Shown here one piece after another: positions 29,051 to 37,033 of a DNA stretch of 39,110 nt. Both the position numbers and the translations under genes were made by a program. The notes beneath the pieces are model-generated. The model was not told the DNA's origin and did no database searches. It was given only the letters and a program-made list of their open reading frames with translations. Origin of the DNA: an uncultured Chloroflexota bacterium (lineage in GTDB: Bacteria > Chloroflexota > Dehalococcoidia > Lucifugimonadales > GCA-002694895). The stretch's first letter is position 1; the number at the start of each line of letters is the position of its first letter. The DNA lies in assembly GCA_950054395.1 (NCBI GenBank), contig CATLOZ010000006.1, forward strand, positions 1 to 39,110, read 5' to 3'.

Positions 29051-29938
29051 GTGAAAACAAAATTAATAGATGGGAAATTGATTTCATCGGATATCAGATT
29101 AGAAATCACCGAAGATGTTTCCAAATTAAAAAATGAATATAATATAGTGCCTAAATTATGTGTAATTTTAATAGGTGATGACCCTGCATCTCATGTTTAC
29201 GTCAGAAATAAACAAAAATCAGCTATTTCTGCTGGTATGTATGCAGAAGATTATAAGTTTAGTGAAAATGATAATACAGAAAATGTTATTAAATTAATTA
29301 ATAAATTTAATAATGATAAAACTGTAAATGGTATATTGGTTCAGCTACCTTTGCCTGAAAATTTTGATAAAGATGAGATAATAAATTCAATTGATCCTTT
29401 AAAAGATGTTGATGGCTTACATCCTCATAATGTAGGACTTTTAAGCTTAGGACAACCAAGATTTATTCCAGCCACTCCATTTGGAATATCTGAATTGTTA
29501 AATAGAAATAATATTAAAGTAGAAGGATCAAACATGGTAATTATTGGTAGAAGTAATATTGTGGGAATACCATTAGCAAATTTATTTGTTCAGAAGAATA
29601 AAAATTTTAACGCAACTGTAACTGTTTGTCATTCTAGATCTAAGAATATCTCTGAATATACATTAAATGCTGACATAATTATTGCTGCGATAGGCCAAGC
29701 TAATTATTTGCATTCTGATATGGTTAAATCAGGTTCAGTGATTATTGATGTTGGAATTAATAGAATTTCAGATGATACTAAAAAATCTGGTTTTAGATTG
29801 GTAGGAGATGTTGATTTTGAATCTATGATAGGTAAAGTAGATGCAATAACACCTGTTCCCGGAGGTGTAGGTCCTATGACAATAGCTATGTTATTAAAAA
29901 ACACATTTAATGCTGCATTGTTACAAATGAATCATTAA
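29051..29938 (+). CDS. folD: Bifunctional methylenetetrahydrofolate dehydrogenase/cyclohydrolase FolD
   Basis: FolD interconverts methylene-, methenyl- and formyl-tetrahydrofolate. Family signatures are present: the YVRNKQKS segment with the catalytic lysine, GILVQLPLPENFD, KDVDGLHPHNVG, the Rossmann motif VIIGRSNIVGIPLA and the C-terminal TPVPGGVGPMTIAMLL. The ORF track starts at a TTG at 29033. I prefer the in-frame GTG at 29051, 4 bases after AGAGGA, which gives 295 residues and the usual start MKTKLIDGK. Its stop lies at the edge of the tandem duplication that follows. Confidence 0.95.
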   Translation: MKTKLIDGKLISSDIRLEITEDVSKLKNEYNIVPKLCVILIGDDPASHVYVRNKQKSAISAGMYAEDYKFSENDNTENVIKLINKFNNDKTVNGILVQLPLPENFDKDEIINSIDPLKDVDGLHPHNVGLLSLGQPRFIPATPFGISELLNRNNIKVEGSNMVIIGRSNIVGIPLANLFVQKNKNFNATVTVCHSRSKNISEYTLNADIIIAAIGQANYLHSDMVKSGSVIIDVGINRISDDTKKSGFRLVGDVDFESMIGKVDAITPVPGGVGPMTIAMLLKNTFNAALLQMNH

Positions 29939-29954
29939 ATAATTACCTTTTAGC

Positions 29955-29983
29955 TTGCATTAGGTTTTATACCACATTACTAT
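29955..29983 (+). promoter_or_regulatory. Candidate promoter inside the duplicated unit, copy 1
   Basis: TTGCAT (29955-29960) is separated by 17 bases from TACTAT (29978-29983), just before a strong GGAGGT (29992-29997) and the ATG at 30003. The leader would be only about 13 bases. The whole element lies inside the perfect repeat, so both gene copies carry it. Confidence 0.3.
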
Positions 29984-30002
29984 TTCTACACGGAGGTATA
30001 TC

Positions 30003-31124
30003 ATGAGTAGTTTAGATGAATTATATGAAAAATTAGGTGTAAGAAAAGGAATAAGTGCTGCAGGTACAGCAACAATATATGGTGGTTCAAAATTACGCCC
30101 TGAAGTTACACAAATAATGATTGAAGCATCAACTGTGATGCTTGATATGGATGAATTAAATATTGCAGCCGGAAAAATGTTGGGAGAATTAACTGGTTCA
30201 GAATATGGTTTGGTTACTAGTGGTTCTGCAGGAGGGTTATTATTACAGGCTTGTGCTGTAATTGCGGGTGATGATCCGGCTAAAATGGCAAGACTCCCTG
30301 ATACTGAGGGAATGAAAAATGAAATTATTATTCAGAGATCTCATAGATTCGCTTATGATCAATGTTATAGAGCTGCGGGTGCAAAATTTGTAGAAATAGG
30401 TGATGGAAAAAGATGTCATGAATGGCAATTAGAGGCTGCTTTTTCTGATAAAACAGCTGCAGTTGCATATTTATTCTCACCTGGCCTTTCTAAGATGGCG
30501 TTATCATTAGATAAAGTATGTGAAATAGCACATTCAAAAGGTGTGCCTGTAATAGTTGACGCAGCCTCAATGTTACCTCCCAGAGAAAATTTATCAAAAT
30601 ATCATAAATCAGGAGCAGATTTAGTTATCCATAGTGGAGGAAAAGGGATTAGAGGGCCGCAGGGAACAGGTATTTTATCAGGTAAGAAGGAATTAATTAA
30701 AGCTGCATATGCAAATGCTGCCCCTCATCAATTTCTTGGAAGATCAGCTAAAGTTGCAAAAGAAGAGATAGTGGGGCTTCTTACAGCTTTAAATAATTTT
30801 GTTAATGAAGATGAACAGGTTGAAAACTTTGATTTTAGAAATAAAAGTCAGAAAGTAGTAGATGCTTTTAGTGAAACTCCAGGATTGGATGCTGCAGTGA
30901 AGCATGACAATGTAGATTATTTAACACCAGTATCGTCTTTATATTTCACTGATGAATGGGAGGGGCCTAAAGCTGGTGAAATTCTTCAGCGGCTTCAGGA
31001 AGGTAATACACCAATATTTATGCATAACCTTATACATCCTGATGAATTAATATTTGATCCTTTAAATGTTGATGATGATGAAGTAGATGTAGTGATTAAA
31101 AAAATACGCGAATCAATGGATTAA
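30003..31124 (+). CDS. SelA-like PLP-dependent ammonia-lyase-type enzyme, copy 1
   Basis: This 373-residue protein is a fold-type I PLP enzyme of the SelA-related group that includes D-glucosaminate-6-phosphate ammonia-lyase (DgaE). The PLP lysine is in HSGGKGIRGPQGTG (Lys214), the pyridine-nitrogen aspartate in PVIVDAAS (Asp186), and the phosphate-binding region in VTSGSAGGLLLQA. It lacks the extra N-terminal domain of true selenocysteine synthase (about 460 residues), and no selB or selD is present. Such enzymes eliminate ammonia or another group from 2-amino acids to give 2-keto-3-deoxy acids. The start has GGAGGT 5 bases upstream. The encoded protein is identical to copy 2. Confidence 0.85.
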   Translation: MSSLDELYEKLGVRKGISAAGTATIYGGSKLRPEVTQIMIEASTVMLDMDELNIAAGKMLGELTGSEYGLVTSGSAGGLLLQACAVIAGDDPAKMARLPDTEGMKNEIIIQRSHRFAYDQCYRAAGAKFVEIGDGKRCHEWQLEAAFSDKTAAVAYLFSPGLSKMALSLDKVCEIAHSKGVPVIVDAASMLPPRENLSKYHKSGADLVIHSGGKGIRGPQGTGILSGKKELIKAAYANAAPHQFLGRSAKVAKEEIVGLLTALNNFVNEDEQVENFDFRNKSQKVVDAFSETPGLDAAVKHDNVDYLTPVSSLYFTDEWEGPKAGEILQRLQEGNTPIFMHNLIHPDELIFDPLNVDDDEVDVVIKKIRESMD

Positions 31125-31141
31125 ATAATTATCTTTTTTGC

Positions 31142-31170
31142 TTGCATTAGGTTTTATACCACATTACTAT
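31142..31170 (+). promoter_or_regulatory. Candidate promoter inside the duplicated unit, copy 2
   Basis: This is the exact counterpart of the TTGCAT-17-TACTAT element of copy 1, again before GGAGGT. If active, it would also drive the downstream Ldh_2-family gene. Confidence 0.3.
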
Positions 31171-31189
31171 TTCTACACGGAGGTATATC

Positions 31190-32311
31190 ATGAGTAGTTT
31201 AGATGAATTATATGAAAAATTAGGTGTAAGAAAAGGAATAAGTGCTGCAGGTACAGCAACAATATATGGTGGTTCAAAATTACGCCCTGAAGTTACACAA
31301 ATAATGATTGAAGCATCAACTGTGATGCTTGATATGGATGAATTAAATATTGCAGCCGGAAAAATGTTGGGAGAATTAACTGGTTCAGAATATGGTTTGG
31401 TTACTAGTGGTTCTGCAGGAGGGTTATTATTACAGGCTTGTGCTGTAATTGCGGGTGATGATCCGGCTAAAATGGCAAGACTCCCTGATACTGAGGGAAT
31501 GAAAAATGAAATTATTATTCAGAGATCTCATAGATTCGCTTATGATCAATGTTATAGAGCTGCGGGTGCAAAATTTGTAGAAATAGGTGATGGAAAAAGA
31601 TGTCATGAATGGCAATTAGAGGCTGCTTTTTCTGATAAAACAGCTGCAGTTGCATATTTATTCTCACCTGGCCTTTCTAAGATGGCGTTATCATTAGATA
31701 AAGTATGTGAAATAGCACATTCAAAAGGTGTGCCTGTAATAGTTGACGCAGCCTCAATGTTACCTCCCAGAGAAAATTTATCAAAATATCATAAATCAGG
31801 AGCAGATTTAGTTATCCATAGTGGAGGAAAAGGGATTAGAGGGCCGCAGGGAACAGGTATTTTATCAGGTAAGAAGGAATTAATTAAAGCTGCATATGCA
31901 AATGCTGCCCCTCATCAATTTCTTGGAAGATCAGCTAAAGTTGCAAAAGAAGAGATAGTGGGGCTTCTTACAGCTTTAAATAATTTTGTTAATGAAGATG
32001 AACAGGTTGAAAACTTTGATTTTAGAAATAAAAGTCAGAAAGTAGTAGATGCTTTTAGTGAAACTCCAGGATTGGATGCTGCAGTGAAGCATGACAATGT
32101 AGATTATTTAACACCAGTATCGTCTTTATATTTCACTGATGAATGGGAGGGGCCTAAAGCTGGTGAAATTCTTCAGCGGCTTCAGGAAGGTAATACACCA
32201 ATATTTATGCATAACCTTATACATCCTGATGAATTAATATTTGATCCTTTAAATGTTGATGATGATGAAGTAGATGTAGTGATTAAAAAAATACGCGAAT
32301 CAATGGATTAA
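31190..32311 (+). CDS. SelA-like PLP-dependent ammonia-lyase-type enzyme, copy 2
   Basis: Its 373-residue product is identical to copy 1, so the same residues apply (Lys214, Asp186). The coding DNA also appears identical, with no silent differences found by line-by-line reading. Lack of any change suggests a very recent duplication, gene conversion, or an assembly effect. The Ldh_2-family gene begins 15 bases after the stop, so this copy is probably co-transcribed with it. Two active copies would raise gene dosage; no divergence in function is possible yet. Confidence 0.82.
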   Translation: MSSLDELYEKLGVRKGISAAGTATIYGGSKLRPEVTQIMIEASTVMLDMDELNIAAGKMLGELTGSEYGLVTSGSAGGLLLQACAVIAGDDPAKMARLPDTEGMKNEIIIQRSHRFAYDQCYRAAGAKFVEIGDGKRCHEWQLEAAFSDKTAAVAYLFSPGLSKMALSLDKVCEIAHSKGVPVIVDAASMLPPRENLSKYHKSGADLVIHSGGKGIRGPQGTGILSGKKELIKAAYANAAPHQFLGRSAKVAKEEIVGLLTALNNFVNEDEQVENFDFRNKSQKVVDAFSETPGLDAAVKHDNVDYLTPVSSLYFTDEWEGPKAGEILQRLQEGNTPIFMHNLIHPDELIFDPLNVDDDEVDVVIKKIRESMD

Positions 32312-32326
32312 AATAAGAGTTCATAC

Positions 32327-33427
32327 ATGTTAAAACAATTTCAGATTCCTGAACGGGATGTAATAAGGGTAGATTCCATTTCTTTAAGAAAAGTTGTTAA
32401 AGATATTTTTATTAATTGTGGTGTACCAGAATTAGAATCAGAAATTGGGTCTGATGTGCTAGTTTCAACTGATTTAAGAGGTGTAGATACACATGGAGTA
32501 TCAAACATGCTCCGTATTTATGTAAAAGATTATCAAGATGGTAAATTAAATCCATCTTCCAATATGAAAATAGCAAAAGAAAGTACATCTACGATTAATA
32601 TTGATGGTGATAATGGTCTGGGTATTTTACAGGGACCAACAGCTATGGAATATGCTATTAAAAAAGCAAAAGAATCAGGTGTTGGCATTGTGACATTGTA
32701 TAATAGTGGTCATATAGGTGCTGTTGGGCATCATGCAAGAATAGCAGCAGATAATAAAATGGTAGGTATATGCCTTACTGCCGGAGGGACTCTTGTTTTA
32801 CCTACTTTTGCATCAGAGTCTAGAACGGGAACAAATCCAATTTCTTTGGCTGCTCCTTCAAATAAATATCCCTTTTTTTTATTTGATGCTGCAACTTCTT
32901 CTATAGCAGGAAATAAAGTTAGATTAGTTGCGAGAAATGGTACTAAGTTGAGTGCAGGCTCAATTGGAGATGAAAATGGAAATCCTGTAATGAAACCTAT
33001 GAGCGTTGATGTTTCTGAAGATTTTATTGATATTCCTAACTTATTACCGCTTGGAGGAAATCGCGATCAGGGGTCTCATAAAGGTTATGGATTATCTTTA
33101 TTTGTAGAAATTTTATGCACAATATTATCTGGGAATGTACCGAATATGGTGGATCCTAATGGTAATTTATGTCATTTTTTTGCTGCTTTTAATATTGAAT
33201 CATTTACTGAATATAATATTTTTATATCTAATATGGATGATATGTTAGAAACTTTATTAAATACTCCACCTACCCCTGAAGCAGATAGAGTTATTTATCC
33301 TGGTATTATGGAGTATGAAAATGAACAGGACAGAATAGAAAATGGAATCCCTTTACATAAAGAGGTAGTTGAATGGTTTTCTGGTACTAGCAAATCGATG
33401 AAAATTGATTCTGTGAAGTTACTTTAA
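32327..33427 (+). CDS. Ldh_2-family NAD(P)-dependent 2-hydroxyacid dehydrogenase (malate/sulfolactate/ureidoglycolate type)
   Basis: This 366-residue protein belongs to the malate/L-lactate dehydrogenase family unrelated to the Rossmann type, with members acting on malate, ureidoglycolate (AllD) and (R)-sulfolactate (ComC). The family motif DLRGVDTHGVSNMLRIYV (His56, Arg63) is followed by NSGHIGAVGHHARIA and GTNPISLAAPS. AAGAG lies upstream of the ATG. It follows the duplicated lyase genes and its end overlaps the convergent amidase by 4 bases. Because ComD/ComE-like genes lie in the facing operon, a sulfolactate-type substrate is worth testing, but the sequence does not decide it. Confidence 0.88.
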   Translation: MLKQFQIPERDVIRVDSISLRKVVKDIFINCGVPELESEIGSDVLVSTDLRGVDTHGVSNMLRIYVKDYQDGKLNPSSNMKIAKESTSTINIDGDNGLGILQGPTAMEYAIKKAKESGVGIVTLYNSGHIGAVGHHARIAADNKMVGICLTAGGTLVLPTFASESRTGTNPISLAAPSNKYPFFLFDAATSSIAGNKVRLVARNGTKLSAGSIGDENGNPVMKPMSVDVSEDFIDIPNLLPLGGNRDQGSHKGYGLSLFVEILCTILSGNVPNMVDPNGNLCHFFAAFNIESFTEYNIFISNMDDMLETLLNTPPTPEADRVIYPGIMEYENEQDRIENGIPLHKEVVEWFSGTSKSMKIDSVKLL

Positions 33428-34827
33428 TTAGGATGTTTGTTATGCCAATTGGTTTCATTTTGTATTAATTGAGCGCATTTAATGATGAGGCGATCTGATT
33501 GTATATTACCCATTATTTGAAAGCTGGTAGGTAGTCCATTTTTATCAAATCCGTTAGGGATACTAATTCCTGGTAAACCAATTAAATTTCCAATTGCTCC
33601 AATTAGAGTTATAGGATGATCTTCGCTAAATTCTTTTCTGGTAGCCCATCTGAAGTTCTCATTTATTTTACTTGCAGTTGATGGTTTTACAGGACTTATT
33701 ATGATATCTACATTATTAAATATTTCATTCATTTGTTGATGTAAAATGTTTTGAATTCTTAATGATTTTATATAATCTTTTGCAAGAACTGCATTCGTTG
33801 CTAAAGAGCTATAATGAGTTTCCTGTGCATTTAATTTTGTTTGCAATCCCTTTTCGAAAATTTCCTCAAAAGCTGAACTAGCTTCTGCTGATAGTATAGT
33901 TCTTGTTGCAGCACTTATTGGAAGCTCAGGTAATTTTATAGGAATTAATTTGTACTGTGATTCCAAAATTTTTAATGTTGTGTTGAAATTATCTTTTACT
34001 TCTTTTTGAATATTATTTGTAATATTATCGGGTATCCCTATTTTTAAATTTTTTGGTATTTGATTCATTAAATTAAAAGAGTTTTCAATTGAATATGGAT
34101 CTTTATTATCTTTGCCAATGATATTTTGAGTGATAATTTCAATATCATTTGATGATAAGGCTAAAGGCCCTATTTTATCCAGTGTCCATGATAAAACCAT
34201 AGATCCATATCTGCTAACAATACCAAAAGTAGGTCTTAATCCTGTAATTCCGCAGTTAGATGCAGGAGACAAAATTGAACCCCATGTTTCAGAGCCTATG
34301 GCAAAAGGAATTATTCCTGACGCAACTGCAGAACCAGATCCACTTGATGATCCTCCGCTCCAAAATGATTTGTTCCAGGGATTAATACCTGGGCCAAAAG
34401 CACTGGCATTTGGTTGTTGATATCCCATACCTCCGGCAAATTCGACCATTGAAGTTTTTGCACATAAAATAGCTCCTGCAGAATTTAATTTTGTAATTAT
34501 TGTAGATTCTATTTCATAACTTTGGTTTAAAAAAGGTTTTGCCCCCCATGTGGTTGGACTACCATCATTTGTTGATAATAAATCTTTAGCAGCATAAGGA
34601 ATTCCATGCAAAGAGCCGAGGTATTCATTATTAAAAATTTTCTTTTCTGCTTTTTTAGCTTGTTTTAAAGCAGATTTTTTATTTATGTGGGCTATGGCAT
34701 TATACTGAGGACCAATTGTTTCAAGTTTTTTTAAAAAGTAAAGAGTTAATTCTACGGGAGATACTTTTTTATTTTTAATTAAATTTGAAAGTTCAGATAT
34801 TGAACAAAAAGAAAATTGATTATTCAT
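33424..34827 (-). CDS. Amidase-signature (AS) family amidase, possibly AtzE-like
   Basis: This 467-residue hydrolase has the Ser-cisSer-Lys triad of the amidase-signature family: Lys81 in YAAKDLLST, the cis-Ser in WSGGSSSGSGSAVA (about 160-161), and the nucleophile Ser184 in GSETWGSILSP. The usual TGGS around the nucleophile is TWGS here, a variant I recall in some amidases. The GLRPTFG motif follows. A 59-residue AtzG-like ORF lies upstream and overlaps the start by 8 bases (ATGAATAA), which suggests an AtzE/AtzG-type two-subunit amidase acting on a small carboxylated amide. It is the last gene of the seven-gene operon. Confidence 0.88.
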   Translation of the reverse strand: MNNQFSFCSISELSNLIKNKKVSPVELTLYFLKKLETIGPQYNAIAHINKKSALKQAKKAEKKIFNNEYLGSLHGIPYAAKDLLSTNDGSPTTWGAKPFLNQSYEIESTIITKLNSAGAILCAKTSMVEFAGGMGYQQPNASAFGPGINPWNKSFWSGGSSSGSGSAVASGIIPFAIGSETWGSILSPASNCGITGLRPTFGIVSRYGSMVLSWTLDKIGPLALSSNDIEIITQNIIGKDNKDPYSIENSFNLMNQIPKNLKIGIPDNITNNIQKEVKDNFNTTLKILESQYKLIPIKLPELPISAATRTILSAEASSAFEEIFEKGLQTKLNAQETHYSSLATNAVLAKDYIKSLRIQNILHQQMNEIFNNVDIIISPVKPSTASKINENFRWATRKEFSEDHPITLIGAIGNLIGLPGISIPNGFDKNGLPTSFQIMGNIQSDRLIIKCAQLIQNETNWHNKHPN

Positions 34828-34999
34828 TATTATTAATTTTTGGAGGATACTCCATATTATGAATTTTATATTTATTTAATTCTTCAGAATCTTGAGCGAT
34901 ACCATTTATTCTGTTTTTAATTAGGTCAATATGATCTTTTGGTATTTTATAATTAATTTTATTTGAAATTATTTTAAAAAAATTTTCTATATTTGACAT
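34820..34999 (-). CDS. Small AtzG-like (DUF4089-type) amidase partner, 59 aa
   Basis: This ORF is too short for the supplied track. It encodes 59 residues beginning MSNIENFFKIISNKINYKIP. The pattern after residue 18 (a YKIP turn, a helix with HIDLIKNRINGIA, a further helix, then MEYPPKI) resembles AtzG/DUF4089 proteins, GatC-like subunits that bind AS-family amidases; their usual layout is a helical pair followed by a Pro-rich tail. The stop overlaps the amidase start by 8 bases, and the ORF begins 4 bases after the ilvE-like stop, so it fills the only gap in an otherwise tight operon. There is no good Shine-Dalgarno, consistent with coupled translation. The family match is from memory. Confidence 0.6.
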   Translation of the reverse strand: MSNIENFFKIISNKINYKIPKDHIDLIKNRINGIAQDSEELNKYKIHNMEYPPKINNNE

Positions 35000-35003
35000 A
35001 ATA

Positions 35004-35933
35004 TTATTTGCCTTTATTTGTTGCTATACACCAATTAATATATTTGGGGTTTTTACCAGTAACACATTCAAAATAGAGTTCTTGGATTTGTTTTGTTATT
35101 GGTCCTACATCACCATTACCAATTTTTCTGTTATCTAAAGAACCGACAGCTGTTACATGAGCTGCAGTTCCAGTTAAAAATAATTCATCTGCAATATATA
35201 TTTCAGATCTTCTTATATTTTGCTCAATTATTTTTATATCTAATTCTTCAGAAGCTAGTTTTATAACAGAATCTCTAGTTATGCCAGTTAAATTATTTGC
35301 AGTAACAGGTGGCATAATTATAGTTTTATCTTTTATAAGGAATAGATTTTCACCTGCTCCTTCTGAAACATAACCATCTTGAGTTAAAAATATCGCTTCA
35401 TCGAATCCTGAAAGAGTTGCCTCTGTTTTTGCCAGGATACTATTTACATAATGACCTCCTATTTTAAATCTAGTAGGTATCATAGTATCATCGATTCTTC
35501 TCCATGAAGATGTGCAGCAATTAATTGCCCTATCAGAATCAATGTAAAGGCCAAAAGGTACTGCTACTAATGCAAAATCGCTTGATAAATCCTGTAATTT
35601 TAAATTAGCTACTAATTCCTCACTTTTATAGGCTAGAGGTCTAATATAAACATCTTCTTTAAAATTATTTTTAGCTAATAATTCTATAGTAATTTTACAT
35701 AGATCTTCAGAATTATACGGGATATCTATCATTAACATTTTACAACCTTCTAATAACCTGTCGAAATGTTCTTTGATTCTAAAAACATATAGAGTTTTAT
35801 CATCTTTATTCCAGTTTCCTCTTATGCCTTCGAATATAGAAGTCCCATAATGCAGAGCGTGTGTTGTGATATGTAAATTTGCTTTGTCATAAGGAATAAA
35901 TTCACCTTTAAAAAACGCTATCTGTGCTTTCAT
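35004..35933 (-). CDS. ilvE: Class IV aminotransferase, branched-chain amino acid type (IlvE-like)
   Basis: This 309-residue fold-type IV PLP enzyme has the IlvE pattern: HALHYGTSIFEGIRG near the N-terminus, the PLP lysine in FKIGGHYVNSILAK, EAIFLTQDGYVSEGAGENLF and the GITRDSV phosphate loop. IlvE interconverts branched-chain amino acids and 2-oxo acids with glutamate. Its start overlaps the ComE-like gene by 4 bases, so it sits inside a catabolic-looking operon, not an ilv cluster. It may therefore transaminate the substrate of the adjacent ThDP decarboxylase. The BCAA label is the nearest family, and specificity is open. Confidence 0.85.
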   Translation of the reverse strand: MKAQIAFFKGEFIPYDKANLHITTHALHYGTSIFEGIRGNWNKDDKTLYVFRIKEHFDRLLEGCKMLMIDIPYNSEDLCKITIELLAKNNFKEDVYIRPLAYKSEELVANLKLQDLSSDFALVAVPFGLYIDSDRAINCCTSSWRRIDDTMIPTRFKIGGHYVNSILAKTEATLSGFDEAIFLTQDGYVSEGAGENLFLIKDKTIIMPPVTANNLTGITRDSVIKLASEELDIKIIEQNIRRSEIYIADELFLTGTAAHVTAVGSLDNRKIGNGDVGPITKQIQELYFECVTGKNPKYINWCIATNKGK

Positions 35934-36535
35934 AATTTGTCCTTTGTATTATTGACCATAGAATTTTTGAATCTGTAAGTTGTAAACTCTGGTTCGACAG
36001 GTGTTATTTCAGGGAATGTTCCGGTTTCTTTGGTTTTTGCAACTATCATTGTTGGGCCGTTTAGTTTTAATGATTTAGTAAAAGTATTTTTAAATTCATC
36101 AATATTAGTACATTTGAAAGTATTTTTAAATCCGCAGGATTTTGCAACATGTTCAAGTTCAGTATTAAAAGCTGTTGCTGTTGGTTGATATCCTGTTTGT
36201 GCCCACATTTCATTATCACACACTATAATAATTAAATTTACAGGGCTTACTCTTCCTATAGTAGACAGAGTTCCTAGGTTCATTAATAAAGAACCATCGC
36301 CGTCGATAGATATCACTGTTTCAGAAGTGTTTATTGCAATTCCAAGAGAAATTGAAGAGCATAACCCCATTGAACCATAAGTATAAAAATTACGATTTCT
36401 AGGATGTAGTTCAAGATCATTTGTAGCTTTCCATAATTCATCAGACGTAGGGCCTAAATTCGAAACAATTGGTGCATTATCACTTTTATCAAGGATTGTT
36501 TTGATTAAATCATATCTAAGCAATTTTACCTCCAT
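35930..36535 (-). CDS. ThDP-dependent 2-oxo-acid decarboxylase, beta subunit (ComE-like)
   Basis: This 201-residue protein is the ThDP-binding C-terminal half of a two-subunit decarboxylase like sulfopyruvate decarboxylase ComE or the C-terminal part of phosphonopyruvate decarboxylase. The ThDP/Mg motif runs SIDGDGSLLMNLGTLSTIG to IVCDNEMW, and TGYQPT matches the family's TGGQPT. It overlaps the alpha subunit by 20 bases. GGAGGT coincides with the ATG at 36535, so a TTG at 36523 could be the true start; that spacing is short, so I keep the ATG. The exact 2-oxo acid (sulfo-, phosphono- or another) cannot be read from sequence. Confidence 0.85.
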   Translation of the reverse strand: MEVKLLRYDLIKTILDKSDNAPIVSNLGPTSDELWKATNDLELHPRNRNFYTYGSMGLCSSISLGIAINTSETVISIDGDGSLLMNLGTLSTIGRVSPVNLIIIVCDNEMWAQTGYQPTATAFNTELEHVAKSCGFKNTFKCTNIDEFKNTFTKSLKLNGPTMIVAKTKETGTFPEITPVEPEFTTYRFKNSMVNNTKDKL

Positions 36536-37025
36536 GTAATAAGGGAGTTAAACATAATGCTAATGGGCTTCTATTGGCATAGCAAAGTTTAATGTTTCCT
36601 GAAACATTTTTTTGTAAATTTATTTCACTGTCAAGAGTTATATGAGGTATGTTGAGTAAATCAAGGATAGGTTTTGTTGAACGACCCATTGTAACTTGAG
36701 CTATATTAAATTCTCCAATTTCTCCCCTTAAATTAATAAACATAGGAATTGGTATTCTTGCCGGAATGTTTAGACTAGCTAAAGCATTAATACAATTACC
36801 AAAACCACTAGATTGCATAAATATTGCTGCATTTACTCCTGATATATAAGATCCTGAAGCTATTCCAATACATTCTTCTTCTCTCGTAGCTGGAATTACA
36901 GTAAAATAATTATCTGATTCTATTTCTTTTGTTATATTATCAATGCTTATATCGGGAATATAACTTATTACAGATATATCGTGTTCTTTTAAAGAGTTAA
37001 TTATTATCTTTACCCATTCTTTCAT
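36516..37025 (-). CDS. ThDP-dependent 2-oxo-acid decarboxylase, alpha subunit (ComD-like)
   Basis: This 169-residue protein is the pyrimidine-binding N-terminal half of the same enzyme. It carries TREEECIGIASGSYISG, where the first Glu cluster includes the residue that activates ThDP, and MQSSGFGNCINALASL, which closely follows the MQNSGLGN motif of sulfopyruvate and phosphonopyruvate decarboxylases. ComD and the following ComE-like protein are expected to form one enzyme. The gene starts 8 bases after the FabI-like stop. The enzyme class is firm; the substrate is inferred only by family. Confidence 0.85.
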   Translation of the reverse strand: MKEWVKIIINSLKEHDISVISYIPDISIDNITKEIESDNYFTVIPATREEECIGIASGSYISGVNAAIFMQSSGFGNCINALASLNIPARIPIPMFINLRGEIGEFNIAQVTMGRSTKPILDLLNIPHITLDSEINLQKNVSGNIKLCYANRSPLALCLTPLLHGGKIA

Positions 37026-37033
37026 ATTTTGAT

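Larger units (their letters stand above)
29940..31125 (+). repeat. Tandem duplication, copy 1 (promoter region, RBS and SelA-like gene)
   Basis: This 1186-base unit directly abuts a second 1187-base unit at 31126-32312. From 29953 (copy 2: 31140) to the end I read 1173 identical bases. The first 13-14 bases differ by two substitutions and one inserted T. Both units are preceded by ATTAAA and end with ATTAAA, a 6-base microhomology that marks the likely junction. Confidence 0.9.
31126..32312 (+). repeat. Tandem duplication, copy 2
   Basis: This is the second head-to-tail unit. It begins immediately after copy 1 (TAATTATCTTTTTTGC here, TAATTACCTTTTAGC in copy 1) and ends one base after the second SelA-like stop codon. 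Sequence after it is unique (ATAAGAG) and leads into the Ldh_2 gene. Confidence 0.9.

Noticed and set aside
30243-30428. 61-aa antisense ORF, repeated at 31430-31615
   Set aside because: It appears twice only because the SelA-like gene is duplicated; it is antisense to conserved coding sequence.
30003-32311. True selenocysteine synthase (SelA) and a selenoprotein system
   Set aside because: The proteins are too short and lack the SelA N-terminal domain. No selB, selD or selC-like tRNA, and no in-frame TGA gene, is visible.
29940-32312. Insertion sequence or transposon as the source of the duplicated genes
   Set aside because: No transposase, terminal inverted repeats or target-site duplication; the borders only share ATTAAA, and the units abut head to tail.
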